Shown in pieces: positions 45,062 to 56,039 of a DNA stretch of 64,000 nt. The stretch is from Leptobrachium leishanense (Eukaryota; Chordata; Amphibia; Anura; Megophryidae): positions 53,262,422 to 53,326,421 of the forward strand of contig CM019069.1 of the NCBI GenBank assembly GCA_009667805.1, in the 5' to 3' direction. The notes beneath the pieces were generated by a model that saw only the letters and a program-made list of their open reading frames with translations, did no database searches and was not told the origin of the DNA. The translations under genes were made by a program, and so were the position numbers. Within the stretch, counting starts at the first letter, position 1, and every line of letters starts with the position of its first letter.

Positions 45062-45341
45062 GGCTGGGGTCAGATGAGCGCAAGGAATGTCCGTAAGAGT
45101 GGACGTTCCTTCCACTCGACGCCTGTCTGACCGCCTCGTTGAGTGCAGACTGTCAACGTGCATCCTAGCGCCTTGAAGGGGAGGCTTGCTGCATGGACGC
45201 AGCATGGCCACAGTCGCGCACACAATTTGTGCGCGTGCAAGAGCGTGTGGCCGGCCCCATCGCAGCGTCACAATGCAGCGACGGATGCCGGAAGGCACGT
45301 CAGTACGGGTGCACATATTGTACTCATCTGACCCTGCAGCC
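45062..45341 (+). mobile_element. Harbinger-type MITE, third subfamily
   Basis: Starts GGCTGGGGTCAGATGAGCGC after TAA and ends CATCTGACCCTGCAGCC before TTAA. Internal sequence differs from families A and B but matches 20604 in reverse. It directly abuts the TTAA of the next element. Confidence 0.7.
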
Positions 45342-45345
45342 TTAA

Positions 45346-45949
45346 AGGGACACTCTAGGCAACATGACCACCTAAGCTATTTTAGGTGGTCATGATGCCC
45401 GGAGTATCCTGCCCTCTGTCCCCCCTCCCTCCGCTCAGCAGTTCAGCTGAAAAAGCTGAAAACAGCTGAGAGGCGGAGGAGTTTACTCCGCCCTCCCAGC
45501 TGTCAGTCAGCAGAGCGGGAATCATATTTCCCGCTTATGACGACTTTTGCCGAGTAGGAGACGTCATCGCGCTTTCAGCACGATGACGTCTCCAACTCAC
45601 CGCAGAAGCTGGCGGCTCCCTCTGATGGTTAGTGTTGCGCGCATCCTCTTGCGCGCAACACTAATCCTCAGAGGGAGCCGGGAGGAAGCCTGCCGATTGG
45701 CTGGCTTACGTGAGAGGCGCGCATGCGCGCTTCTCACGTAAACCAGAAGCCAAGAAGCATCAAGAAGGACGGGAGCGGAAGAGGAGGGAGGTGAGTATAA
45801 AAAAAAAAAAAAGACGCCGCTGGAAAGAAGTGGATTTTAGGGTAAATACTACAGTTACAAAAAAATTAATAAAAACTAAAGATTTATTAAGGGGATAGGT
45901 TAGGATAAAAAAACGGGGGGGGGGGTGATTTTTTGAGTAGAGTGTCCCT
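45346..45949. mobile_element. piggyBac-type MITE with internal hairpins
   Basis: TTAA at 45342-45345 and 45950-45953; ends AGGGACACTCTA and TAGAGTGTCCCT. The interior is a series of hairpins: ACCACCTAAGC/TTAGGTGGT, GACGTCATCGCGC/CACGATGACGTC, GTGTTGCGCGCA/TGCGCGCAACAC and ACGTGAGAGGCGCG/CGCGCTTCTCACGT. Confidence 0.88.
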
Positions 45950-45953
45950 TTAA

Positions 45954-46841
45954 GTGTTACCATGGTTGCCCCTATCTATGACATGCGCACTCCCACAGAC
46001 ACTTGTGCCTTGTTATTTCTTTGTCACTATTTTTTGTGTGGGATACTCCTGCTTGGGAGAGCATCACTGGCTGTGTTTTTTTGTTTTTTAGGAACATCGC
46101 GCTAAGTGCCATTTTACCCTTGATTCATAGTAGTCAGTGTATTATTTAAAATGAAAAAAAGCTTTAGAAATCAGAAAGAAGAGATGCAGAGGGCCCTGCT
46201 CTGCAGAGCTTACAATCTAGAGGCGTTGCATTGAACTATACGAGGAATAACAGCAATCTTTATTGTTGAAGCATTGAATAATCAGTCAGTGTTTGTATCC
46301 AGGAAACATTGTAAATCAAACTAACCAATGAGTGAAGAGCGCTCTATGCAGGGAAAGAATGGCTTAATATACTTTAAAGGGGCACTGCCCCTTACATAAG
46401 CTACATTACTTGTGCGTTACTAATAAAACCACTTTGTAAAACACATGTTGCTGGGTTTTTCTCTTTGAAATAATTGCATGTAAAAAGAAAAAAAAAACCC
46501 TTAACTTTATTTTTTTTATCTCATGTTTCCATTTTGTGGATTTTTCCCATGATGCAATATTTACCAAAATATGTGCAAACGTTATACTTTACAGCTGTGG
46601 TTTAGTTAATTAGGTGGAGGAGGGAATGTTAAGATAAGGCTGCAGGAGGTCCATTGTTCTTCCTCTGCTACCTGAGATAAGAGATGGCAGCAGAATTCAG
46701 GGGAACGGTCTGAGTTCAGGCCGTCCCCGTGCAGCCAATTACATGTGTCACGTGCAGGCTGCAGGGAGGGGCCAAAACGGCTCATTGAGGATAGCGGGGC
46801 CCTGCGTCTTCAAAGCCCTCCCGCCGCCAGGACAGTATAGC
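45954..46841. other. Gene-free stretch with repeat fragments
   Basis: A reversed L2-tail fragment (GCTTACAATCTAGA, about 46199-46223) and a TTAAAGGGGCACTGCCCC end-like hairpin at 46375. No gene recognised. Confidence 0.4.
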
Positions 46842-47099
46842 CAGGGCTCGAGTCGAGCAGGAACGGCGTTCCCGCACTTCTCCCGCTGCGGGAACGCAGC
46901 GTTCCCGCTGTGGCCCGAGCCCGAACGCCGCTGCCGCACATTGCCGGCGGCCGCGTGCTTCCTGTTACAAGGGCCGGTGACAGGAGGTGGAGCCGCTCGC
47001 CTGGCTGTTTCATAGATCCCAGGCGAGCGGCTGCACTTCCTGTCAGCGGCCGCTGACGCAGGAAGCACGCGCCCGCTGGCAGCGAAGCAGCAAAGGTGA

Positions 47100-47490
47100 G
47101 CTGGGCTGGGGGCACTATCCATGAGACCGGGGGGGGGCACTATCCATGAGACGGGGGGGGCACTATCCATGAGACGGGGGGGGCACTATCCATGAGACCG
47201 GGGGGGGGCAATATCCATGAGACCTGGGGGGGGCAATATCCATGAGACCTGGGGGGGGCATATCCATGAGACCTGGGGGGGGCAATATCCATGAGACCTG
47301 GGGGGGGCAATATCCATGAGACCTGGGGGGGGGCAATATCCATGAGACCTGGGGGCATTATCCATGAGACCTGGGGGCATATCCATGAGACCGGGGGGGC
47401 ATATCCATGAGACCGGGGGGCATTATCCATGAGAGCTGGGGCAATATATACCCATATGAGCTGGGGCAATTATATCCATGTGAACTGGGG
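47100..47490. repeat. Minisatellite, unit about 22-25 bp
   Basis: About 14 units of GGGGGGCAATATCCATGAGA with varying G-run length. The last units become GAGCTGGGGCAATATATACC, resembling the array at 57185. Confidence 0.92.
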
Positions 47491-47511
47491 AAAATATATC
47501 CATATAACCAG

Positions 47512-47735
47512 TGCTGTGTATGTTATTCTGGGGGCTCAGTGCTGTGTATATTATTCTTGGGGCTCAGCGCTGTGTATGTTATTCTGGGGGCTCAGCGCTG
47601 TGTATGTTATTCTGGGGGCTCAGCGCTGTGTATGTTATTCTGAGGGCTCAGTGCTGTGTATGTTATTCTGGGGGTTCAGCGCTGTGTATATTATTCTGGG
47701 GGCACAGTGTTGTGTATGTTATTCTGGGGGTCTGT
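47512..47735. repeat. Minisatellite, unit 28 bp
   Basis: About eight units of CAGTGCTGTGTATGTTATTC plus TGGGGGCT. It gives rise to repetitive spurious ORFs in three frames. Confidence 0.92.
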
Positions 47736-48436
47736 GCCTGGATATAGATAGATAGATAGATATATAGATTATATATAAAACGCGTTAGTCCAGTTGCCAC
47801 AATCACGAGTATACCTGTACGTAGTGATACCTTTCACTGATCAGTATAGTTTCCAGTTTACACTCTTGAAAGCTTGTCTTTTAAATGTAAAGTTAACCCA
47901 ATAAAAATGGTATCACCGGCTCGTCCAGCTATACTCGTGATATATATATATATATATATTTTCTTCAGGTAATGGGGGTTGTGGAATTCGTGGGTGAGTT
48001 CCCTCACTTTTTTTCCCAGGACTTGACCCCTAAGTATAGCACATCCTGGGGTGGCAAGTAGGGATGAGCCGAACATACCCAGAGTTCGGTTCGAGCCCGA
48101 ACCCAAACTTCCCATTTGTTCGGGTCCGAACCCGAACCCCCATGCAAGTCAATGGGGCTGAAAATTCGGTTTTTTAGAGTGCCCTCCAAGAGGGCATATA
48201 TGCTACACATTTGCCATAAAAGGTGTATGGGGGTCCGGGTAGTGCCCTGGGGGACAGGAAACAAGGACAAAAAGTTACAAAAAAAAAAAGTTTTTAAAGG
48301 GACAGGGAGTTTTCCATGAAATAAGGGTTAAAAATAAAAATGAAAAATTCCTTCAAATATCGTGCCTAGGAGCTCCCCATAACCTATGAAAGGAGGAGAC
48401 ATTTTCGGACACGCAGAAAAAGTTTACTGATTTTTT

Positions 48437-48590
48437 GGCGGTGAAAAGCAGGAGAATGGAAACTTCAAGACCAAAAAGCCGATTTGGAAAGTAAGATAAA
48501 TGGGAGAATTTTTCTGGTTCGGCTATTTTGACCTAGAATTTTCCATTCTCCAGTCATTCTCCTGAGTTTCACCTTTCTCTGAATAACCCT
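48437..48590. mobile_element. Small palindromic MITE, family C
   Basis: Contains GCGGTGAAAAGCAGGAGAAT and ends TTTCTCTGAATAACCCT. The left end is slightly truncated. Confidence 0.6.
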
Positions 48591-48594
48591 GTCA

Positions 48595-49178
48595 GGGTTA
48601 TTCAGAGAGCGGTGAAGAGCAGGAGAATGACTGGAGAATGGAAAATTCTAGGTCAAAATAGCCAAACCAGAAAAATTCTCCCATTTAGGCTAGGGTCAGA
48701 CTAGCAAATTTTTAACGTGCGTTTAGGCGCACTTAATCACGGCCGCACTAGCAGCAAATGACGGCCAATATACGAAGTACGGTCGCACGAAAGTCCGGCT
48801 GCGCAACGCAAGTGGAAAATGAACGCATTTTTTCGAGAACGCAGAACCGCTAGTACGGACATACACTAGCGGCGTGTGTGTGTGTGATTTGGAGACGTCA
48901 GACGCTGCTCATGTCCGGCCAACATAACGTCCAGACACCCAAAGTTTCCTGGTTTGGATCCATAAAAAAATCACGCACAAAAATGCGCATCGTATGACCG
49001 TTTTCGCACAATCCGTGAAAAAATAAGGCAATGCGTTCGGACACACTTTTTGACGGTCGCTGCAAAAAATGCGTTAGTCTGACCCTAGCCTTATCTCACT
49101 TTCCTAATCGGCTATTTGGTCCAGATTGTTCTCTTTTCCTGCCATTCTCCTGCTTTTCACCTTTCTCTGAACAACCCT
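48595..49178. mobile_element. Palindromic MITE, family C, split by a Harbinger MITE
   Basis: Starts GGGTTATTCAGAGAGCGGTG and ends CCTTTCTCTGAACAACCCT. At 48688-49090 a family A MITE is inserted within ATGGGAGAA/CTCCCATTTA-type core sequence. Confidence 0.75.
48688..49090 (+). mobile_element. PIF/Harbinger-type MITE, family A
   Basis: Ends GGCTAGGGTCAGACTAGC and GTCTGACCCTAGCC; TTA at 48685-48687 and 49091-49093. It is the uninterrupted counterpart of the split copy at 32059. Confidence 0.92.
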
Positions 49179-49180
49179 GA

Positions 49181-49349
49181 GAGAGAGGTGAAAGCCAGGA
49201 GAACTGGCAAGAGAAGAGAACAATCTAGACCAAATAGCCGATTTGGAAAGTGAGATAAATGGGAGAATTTTTCTGGTTTGGCTATTTTGACCTAGAATTT
49301 TCACTTCTCCAGTTATTCTCCTGCTTTTCACTGCTCTCTGAATAACCCT
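49181..49349. mobile_element. Small palindromic MITE, family C
   Basis: AGAGAGGTGAAAGCCAGGAG at the left is the inverse of TTTTCACTGCTCTCTGAATA at the right. Core CAATCTAGACCAAATAGCCG as in 5795. Confidence 0.65.
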
Positions 49350-49574
49350 GTGAATGTTTAATCCCGATGTGAAAAATAACATTGCTTTAGATTTTTTTTC
49401 AAACACCAGTTAAATGCAGCATATTAGGATGTTTTAGGGAAATTAATTCTCAAATCTCAATCAGAAGCAGACAGCAGACACCACCCCACCCTCAGTATAT
49501 TGTACAATGTATCAAATTGATTACCAGACTAAAAACACCTGGTGTTATGGCCGTTTGTGAACAGAGGTCATTTA

Positions 49575-50000
49575 GGCTAGGGTCAGACGAACGCATTTTC
49601 GCGTTGTCTGTGAAAAAGTGCGTTCGAACGAATGGACGCATTTTTTCACGGAGTACGCGATAGCGGTCATACGATGCGCATTTGCGTTCATGATTTTGTA
49701 CGGATCATCAATAAAACACTTTTTGCATCTGGACGTTATGTTGGCCGGACATTAGCAGTGTCTGACATCTCAAAATCACGCACACACGCCGCTATGCGGC
49801 CGCAGCGCACTCTGTACGACCGTACTAGCGGTTTGACGTTCTCGACAAAATGCGTTCGTTTGCCACTTGCGTTGCGTGGCCGGACTTTCGTGCGACCGTA
49901 CTTCGTATATTGGCCGTCATTGCCCGTCATTTGCTGCTAGTGCGGCCGTAATTAAGTGCGCCAGAACGCACGTTTAAAGTGCGCTAGTCTGACCCTAGCC
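49575..50000 (-). mobile_element. PIF/Harbinger-type MITE, family A
   Basis: Ends GGCTAGGGTCAGACGAACGC and GTCTGACCCTAGCC; TTA at 49572-49574 and 50001-50003. The interior is reversed relative to 42366. Confidence 0.92.
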
Positions 50001-50278
50001 TTAGAGTTGATAATCTTTCCACGTACACATTAGTTTTTAATTCAATATCTAATAAACTGTTGCTTATAATATTCTGCAGTAGAGTCTTTTTATTTCTAGA
50101 TTTTTTTAGTATTTTTTTTTTTTTTTAAAGCATTTTCTATACTTTTTTAAAATTATTTTTTTTTCGAACCCGAACCGGTCACACCCAAAAAGTTTGAAAT
50201 TCGCAAACTTTCGAACTGCCAAAGTTCGGGTCGAACTCCGAACCGTCCGAATCCGAACAGCTCATCCCTAGCGGCAAG

Positions 50279-51247
50279 GGGTTAAAACCTGTTTAAACAT
50301 GATGAGCATAAATGGTCAAAATGCCTCAGCAGCCAAGGCGTTAAGAGCAGAGATTGATAGTAGGATTTCCAATAGGCGGGTCTAGGACCCCTCCTTTATG
50401 CTTTAATTTCCAAGGGAATGGATGTAACTGGAAGCATAGGATCACATTTGATTCCACTGGGCAGTTTTTAAATCAATTGAAAAGGAAAGTGGGCAAATAT
50501 AGCTTTTTAAATTAACTTTCAGAGATAAAAGTTGAATTGCATACCTCAGGAAATGACTTGTAGCAAACTGAAGTGCCTGAGGAAACACTTACTGATAAGA
50601 TAATAGATTTGCTTCAGACAAACTTCAGCTATTCAGCAGAACAAAGTCTCTTTAGTTTTCTCTCTTTTTTCTTCAAGCTAGCTGGATTTTAGTCTGAAGG
50701 CACTTCCTGCACTCATTCCCCCCAATAACACAACACAATAGCGACTCAAGTACTTTAAATGACATGTAAGAGAAATTTTCGTTTTTGAATAATGAAAGAA
50801 AGCAAGAAATACAAAAGTGAAATAATTTTCATATATTTATACACAACAGTCAAGTCCTAAATAATAAAAAAAAGGAAATGTGCAAATTTACCAAGATTCC
50901 TGTCTCCCACTTAACAATCATTATCTCACGCGTAACACAAACACGCACTCAAATCTGATATATTTATGTATTTGGAATTTTGCAAATATATATGATCAAT
51001 CATATATTTTCCCATTAAGTCACATTAAATATAGGATTTAACACCTGAATACTAATTTTATAGTGTGTGGGATCACTGGGGGCTTAGTTCCCTCTGCAAA
51101 AATAATAGGGGAACTGCATTCCCACACATTCCCCCTGGCGTTTGTCACCATTGCAAGAATGGGTGATTTTTACCGTTGCTTATAACTTTGACAAACTTTA
51201 AATAACCCCATTAGGACTGATCTGTATTGTGAATACAGCTTCAAGGT
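50279..51247. other. Low-copy, AT-rich, gene-free stretch
   Basis: No coding region or repeat boundary was seen. TTAAGAGCAGAG follows a CAGCAGCCAAGGCG word near 50329 that may be an isolated piggyBac-like end. Confidence 0.4.
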
Positions 51248-51255
51248 ATTACACC

Positions 51256-52022
51256 CAGGGCTGGATTTATAACTAGGCAGAGTAGGCCTGTGCCTACAGG
51301 CGCCTGCCACAAGGGGGCGCTTTGCTCTGTAAAGTTTTTTTTTAACAAAAATTTTAATTATTTAGACCACTGTATCTCTGGTGCCCTAAGTGCTAGAGGG
51401 ACATATTAGATATCATTGGAAAGGCCGGATTATAGTCTTTCCAGTTTTATCAAATATAACCAGGTTAGGATTATGGAAAAATAAAAAAAAGGATTTCTGG
51501 CGCAGCATTATTATTCAGTTTACAAATTATAAAGAGAACAGTGATGCTGCGCTAACTCACCTTCTCATTTACCACACTGCCAGCAAGTGCGGAGCTGATG
51601 ATGCAACGCATCGTGTCATCGACAACCCTAGACCGTGGCACTGCAGTAAGGAGAGACAGGGGGGACTTTGGAACCTGACATCTCTGATTTGTACACTGCA
51701 CAAGGTCATGTGAGGTGTCATTGGAAAGGTCAGAGTCTTGCCCTTCCAGCGATACCAAACATTACAATGTAATGTGTAAACATAAAATATTGAAAAAAAT
51801 GAAATGCTAAATTATTTTTTCTCTGTTCTATTGCAGAGGCAATATATGTTTTTACATATAAAACAAACAATGCCACTGCACTAACTCAAGTAAAGGCAAC
51901 AGATTACACCCCCTCTTTTGATTTGAGCGCAGAGAGGAACTATTTTTCAGTTTTTGTATGGGGGGGTAGGGGCGTTCCACATTTCTGTGACTACTGACTC
52001 CTGATATGCAAATCCGGCCCAG
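51256..52022. mobile_element. Nonautonomous hAT element (H7)
   Basis: Left end CAGGGCTGGATTTATAAC; right end (reverse complement) CTGGGCCGGATTTGCATA. Flanks ATTACACC (51248-51255) and ATTACACT (52023-52030) agree at 7 of 8 positions. The interior has two ATTGGAAAGG words. No protein. Confidence 0.75.
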
Positions 52023-52089
52023 ATTACACTCACTCGGTATCTTCTGGTAAGTGCACCAAGCTCGGTCGCAAACGCGAATTTACATCTTG

Positions 52090-52537
52090 GGCTAGGGTCA
52101 GATGAGCGCATTTTGTACGGACTGTGCGTCCGTGCAGTACAGACGTACTTACTGACTGACAACAAGGTAGTGGCCACACAGTCCGTTTTTTTCACTGACG
52201 GATTTCTTGACGGATGTAGCAGGGAAAATAAATAAAAATGAAAAAACATTCTGTCCGTCAAAAATGCTGGATGTATAAATGCAGTCCGTCTGACCTCGTT
52301 TCATCACTCACATACAAAGCTATGCGGACGTTGTGGACGTGGCGCACTCCGCACGTCCGTTCTAGCAGTATTACGTTCTTGCCTAACCTGCGTCCGTTTG
52401 CAGCGTCCGTCAGCCTCCGCACTTCTGTGCGGACGTACTTCGTGTGTGGGGCTCCATTTAACACAATTGTATGCTATCACGGACGTACTTATGTGCGGCA
52501 ACACGGACGTTAACACTGCGTTCGTCTGACCCCAGCC
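52090..52537 (-). mobile_element. PIF/Harbinger-type MITE, family B
   Basis: Ends GGCTAGGGTCAGATGAGCGC and GTCTGACCCCAGCC; right flank TAA, left flank TTG. The interior is the reverse of 24995, with GTGGCCACACAGTCCGTTTT near the left. Confidence 0.8.
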
Positions 52538-52874
52538 TAAAGAATGCCAATAAGGTAAAAAGGACATTTCAGTTCGCATGCTTATGTTTTTGGAAGTGGT
52601 TTTCAGGGAGCAATTTTAAAAGTTCAGAACCACTTAAACATTTTCATTATGCTCCTGAGCTGGACAGTTTTCGGAAGCCATCATATTTTTTAGGGAAATC
52701 TCAATCGAAAACATCCAGGGCTCTATTCCATAGTTGTTGCTATTGTAACGTCTCGATATGTAAGCGTCAGCGCTAGGATCAGTAATTTTAACGCCTTGCG
52801 TCGATATTGTAAAGTTGATGCTAAACTGGGGTGAAATCAGTTTGTACCTCATAGCTTGCGAGAGCTTACTGTAC
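52538..52874. other. Gene-free stretch; left part of a split repeat
   Basis: GGGCTCTATTCCATAG (about 52718) resembles the MITE ends at 21135. The sequence seems to continue after the hAT insertion, at 53762 onward. No gene. Confidence 0.35.
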
Positions 52875-53753
52875 TCAGGGGCGGATCCAGGGGGGGGCAA
52901 CAGGGCAATTGCCCCCCCCCCCGAGCAGTGCAGATGCCAGGCTGACCTCCAGAATTCAAATCGCGATGTGTGCATTGAATGCAGACATGGTGATTTGCAG
53001 AGGCACACACTGCACAGAAGCACCGTGGATTGCTCCTCCCAGTCATGTGTCAGGGGCGTGTCATGTGGTGATCCTTTTCCCGGTGACCATGTGGCTGAGC
53101 CTGTCTCCTTCCATGCCTGCCTGACAGCCACAGGAAAGGGCTGGATCTGAGGCTGCACTGAGCAACAGGATCAGAGGAGAGAGGGGCTGGAGCCTCCATG
53201 CAGGGACACCAGGGAGGTAAGTAATGGGTCCCTGAGAGTTTGATCCTTCCTCCAGGGTGTATAACAAAGCTAGAGCTGCACAGTAATAAACCTCTCAGAT
53301 ATGAGTCTGTAAACTTCTCCTCTAGATTGTAAGCTCCTGGGTGTCCTCTGCTCCTCTAGATTGTAAACTCCTGGGTGTCCTCTGCTCCTCCTAGATTGTA
53401 AACTCCTGGGTGTCCTCTGCTCCTCTAGATTGTAAGCTCCTGGGTGTCCTCTGCTCCTCCAGATTGTAAGCTCCTGGGTGTCCTCTGCTCCTCCAGATTG
53501 TAAGCTCCTGGGTGTCCTCTGCTCCTCCAGATTGTTAGCTCCTGGGTGTCCTCTGCTCCTCCAGATTGTAAGCTCCTGCGTGCCCTCTGCTCCTCTAGAT
53601 TGTAAACTCCTGTGAGTCGGGCCCTCTGCTCCTCTAGATTGTAAGCTCCTGTGAGCCGGGCCCTCTGTAAATTCTCGTGAGTCAGGCTCTCTGCTAAAAC
53701 ACCTTATTTTCTGTCAGTGCCCCTCCCGAGACTAGTCTCTGGATCCGCCCCTG
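52875..53753. mobile_element. Nonautonomous hAT element with minisatellite (H8)
   Basis: Perfect 15-bp inverted ends CAGGGGCGGATCCAG and CTGGATCCGCCCCTG. Perfect 8-bp duplication ACTGTACT (52867-52874, 53754-53761). The interior has a GC-rich part and a 34-bp tandem array (53316-53694). No transposase. Confidence 0.95.
53316..53694. repeat. Minisatellite, unit 34-39 bp, built on an L2-tail motif
   Basis: About ten units of CTCCTCTAGATTGTAAGCTC plus CTGGGTGTCCTCTG. The last units carry GAGTCGGGCCCTCTG. The unit closely resembles the L2 tail at 8440 (TAGATTGTAAGCTCCTGAGC). Confidence 0.92.
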
Positions 53754-53761
53754 ACTGTACT

Positions 53762-54838
53762 TTGCACTCCCCGGGCCCTATTACATTCATAACACTAACG
53801 TTAGCGCTCCCCATTTTGGCGTGAACATTGTAATATAGCCCCCCCCATGTTTAATGTCTCGAGTAAGTGAGGTATTCTAAGATGCAGACGCAAGTTACCA
53901 TCAGGACGTGAATTGACAAATTTTACCACCTCCTAAAAGCTGGTGTTAAATGACTCTGCAAATGTAAAATCAATTAACATGATCTAAAACCACCTATAAA
54001 AATCTAATACTCGCCTCTCATCCCGCAGAGAAAAGGATGGCCCACTCTGCCGTTTCTTCTCATCAGGAGCAGAATGAGACTGAAAAATAGTTCCTAGTCT
54101 CCCTCCGCGAACACGGCGCTGTGCGATCTTGGGAGGTCACGCAGAGTTCGCAGCCCGGAAGCGCAATCCTCCCTGGCGTCCTATGGAGTCCTCAAGCGGA
54201 TACTCGCAGCGGCGCAGAACCGCTACTGCGGGTATCAGCGAGCATAGCACTTTGTTCTGGGGCGAGTTGCTGAGATGACGCCTTCACCAGAATATGATGC
54301 CAACATGGGGAGAGTAATGGAAAATCTGCAAGCTCACATTATCCTGCTTACTGTCTCCATGTTGACATCAACTAGGGAATAGGAATTGGACATTGTGAAC
54401 AGTTACCCAAATAGAGCGGATTTTTTTGTTTCTTTTCTGACATTAAACTAATTTGTTTTTCATCATCATTCTCTTTTTCATCGTTAAATCTTTGACTTCT
54501 ATTCTTCTGTTTGGGTCTTCTACACGACTTGAGGTTTTGGAACAAATACTGATCTTGAGGTCATTTTATTTTTATCAGCGTTCAACTGCTTTTGCTAATG
54601 TCTTTGGTTGTGTGAGACACTAAACCATCTCTGTGCAATGACTTTTTATTTTCTGTAATGATTTTCTTAAAATAGATCACTTCAAAATCCCATGCCCTGG
54701 CAGTCAGTGGAAATTAATCATTGTGACTGTCCCTGTTGCATTAATCCACTGCCTGCCAGAGGAAGGAGCAGCAGATCGAAATTAAGAAACGGGTTATGTG
54801 CACTGCTCCAGTGCGAAAAGGCTTAAAATAATTAGCGA
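53762..54838. other. Gene-free stretch with a decayed repeat
   Basis: GGGCCCTATTACATTCATAA and CGGATACTCGCAGCGGCG resemble the GGGCCCTAT MITE at 21135. Past about 54400 the sequence is low-copy and AT-rich. Confidence 0.4.
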
Positions 54839-56037
54839 TTAAAACGTTATTCTAGCATATTTCTGTGTAAGCATCAGTGCTGGATCTCCCAATAGAGATC
54901 TAGGCAGCAGCCATGCTTGCTTAAATTCAATTACTGTTTTGGCCTCTACCACTTCTACTGGAAGACTGTTCCATGTATCCACCACCCTCTCAGTAAAATA
55001 ATGCTTCCTGATGTTGCTTTTAAACCTTTGCCCCTCTAATCTAAGACTATGTCCTCTTGTTTTGCTACTTTGTTTCCTTTTAAATATACTCCCTTCCTCT
55101 ACCTTGTGGATTCCCTTTACGTATTTAAATGTTTCTATCATATCTCCTCTGTCTCGTCTTTTTTCCAAGCTGTACATGTTAAGATCATTAAGCCTTTCCT
55201 GGTAACTTTTCTCCTTCAAACCGTACACCATTTTAGTAGCCCTTCTCTGAACTATCTCTAAGATGTCTATATCCTTCTGGAGATACGGTCTCCAGTACTG
55301 CACACAGTACTCCAAGTGAGGTCTCACCAGTGCTCTGTACAGTGGCATGAGCACTTCCCTTTTCCTACTGCTAATACCTCTCCCTACACAACCAAGCATT
55401 CTGCCAGCATTTCCTGCTGCTCTATTACATTGACTACTTACCCTTAGATCCTCTGAAATAATAACCCCTAAATCCCAACCCTCAGATGTTGAGGTTAGGA
55501 CTGTATCAAATATTCTATATTCAGCCCTTGGGTTTTTACGCCCCAGGTGCATTATCTTGCACTTATCCACGTTAAAACTCAATTGTCACAGCTCCAACCA
55601 TTTTTTTAGTTTACCTAAATCATTTGTCATTTGGCTGATCCCTCCAGGAACGTCAACCCTGTTGCAAATCTTTGTGTCATCAGCAAAAAGACCTACTTTT
55701 CCATTAATACCTTCTGCAATATCACTAATAAAAATATTAAAGAGAATGGGTCCAAGTATTGACCCCTGAGGTACCCCACTGGTAACAAGACCTTGCGCCG
55801 AATAAACTCCATTTACCACAACCCTCTGTTGCCTGTCACCCAGCCACTGCCTAATCCATTCAACAATATTGGAATCCAAGCTCAAAGATTGCAATTTATT
55901 GATAAGCCTTCTATGCGGAACAGTATCAAAAGCCTTACTGAAATCTAAATAAGCAATGTCTACTGCACCACCTGTGTCTATTATTTTTGTTACCCAATCA
56001 AAAAAATCAAAATGATCGAAAATGATCTGGACATACA
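54839..56037 (-). pseudogene. CR1-clade LINE ORF2, reverse transcriptase part (5'-truncated)
   Basis: On the minus strand the frame begins in the reverse transcriptase domain: AYLDFSKAFDTVPH, VPQGSILGPILFNIFISDIA and the catalytic FADDTK. It continues through WDLGVIISEDL, LVRPHLEYCVQYW and VVDTWNSLPVEVVEAKT, a typical CR1 order. One in-frame TGA (55586-55588) follows KKWLEL; otherwise the frame is open. The endonuclease and first half are missing. After EFKQAW (about 54915) the sequence no longer matches the sister copy at 56122, so the 3' end is also lost. It lies immediately downstream, on this strand, of the 3' end of another CR1 copy. Confidence 0.88.
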
Positions 56038-56039
56038 TG

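Larger units (their letters stand above)
46842..48032. mobile_element. Nonautonomous hAT element with two minisatellites (H6)
   Basis: Start CAGGGCTCGAGTCGAGCAGG; right end (reverse complement) TAGGGGTCAAGTCCTGGG. Perfect 8-bp duplication AGTATAGC (46834-46841, 48033-48040). Layout: GC-rich inverted repeats, a 22-25-bp minisatellite, a 28-bp minisatellite, a GATA run, then AT-rich sequence. No transposase. Confidence 0.82.
48059..50270. mobile_element. hAT-like element with TAGGGATGAGC ends and nested insertions (H12)
   Basis: Ends TAGGGATGAGCCGAAC and GCTCATCCCTA; flanks GTGGCAAG (48051-48058) and GCGGCAAG (50271-50278) agree at 7 of 8 positions. The original interior has GGTTCGAGCCCGAACCC near the left and GTTCGGGTCGAACTCCG near the right. 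Most of the middle is later MITEs (48437-50000). Confidence 0.72.

Noticed and set aside
45062..45341. Harbinger MITE and the adjoining piggyBac element as one composite transposon
   Set aside because: Each has its own complete pair of ends, and they merely abut at TTAA. The apparent fusion is explained by insertion next to a TTA/TTAA site.
47100..47755. ORFs with repeated SHGYCPPQVSW or LCMLFWGLSAVYV
   Set aside because: Translations of the 22-25-bp and 28-bp arrays, open in several frames at once.
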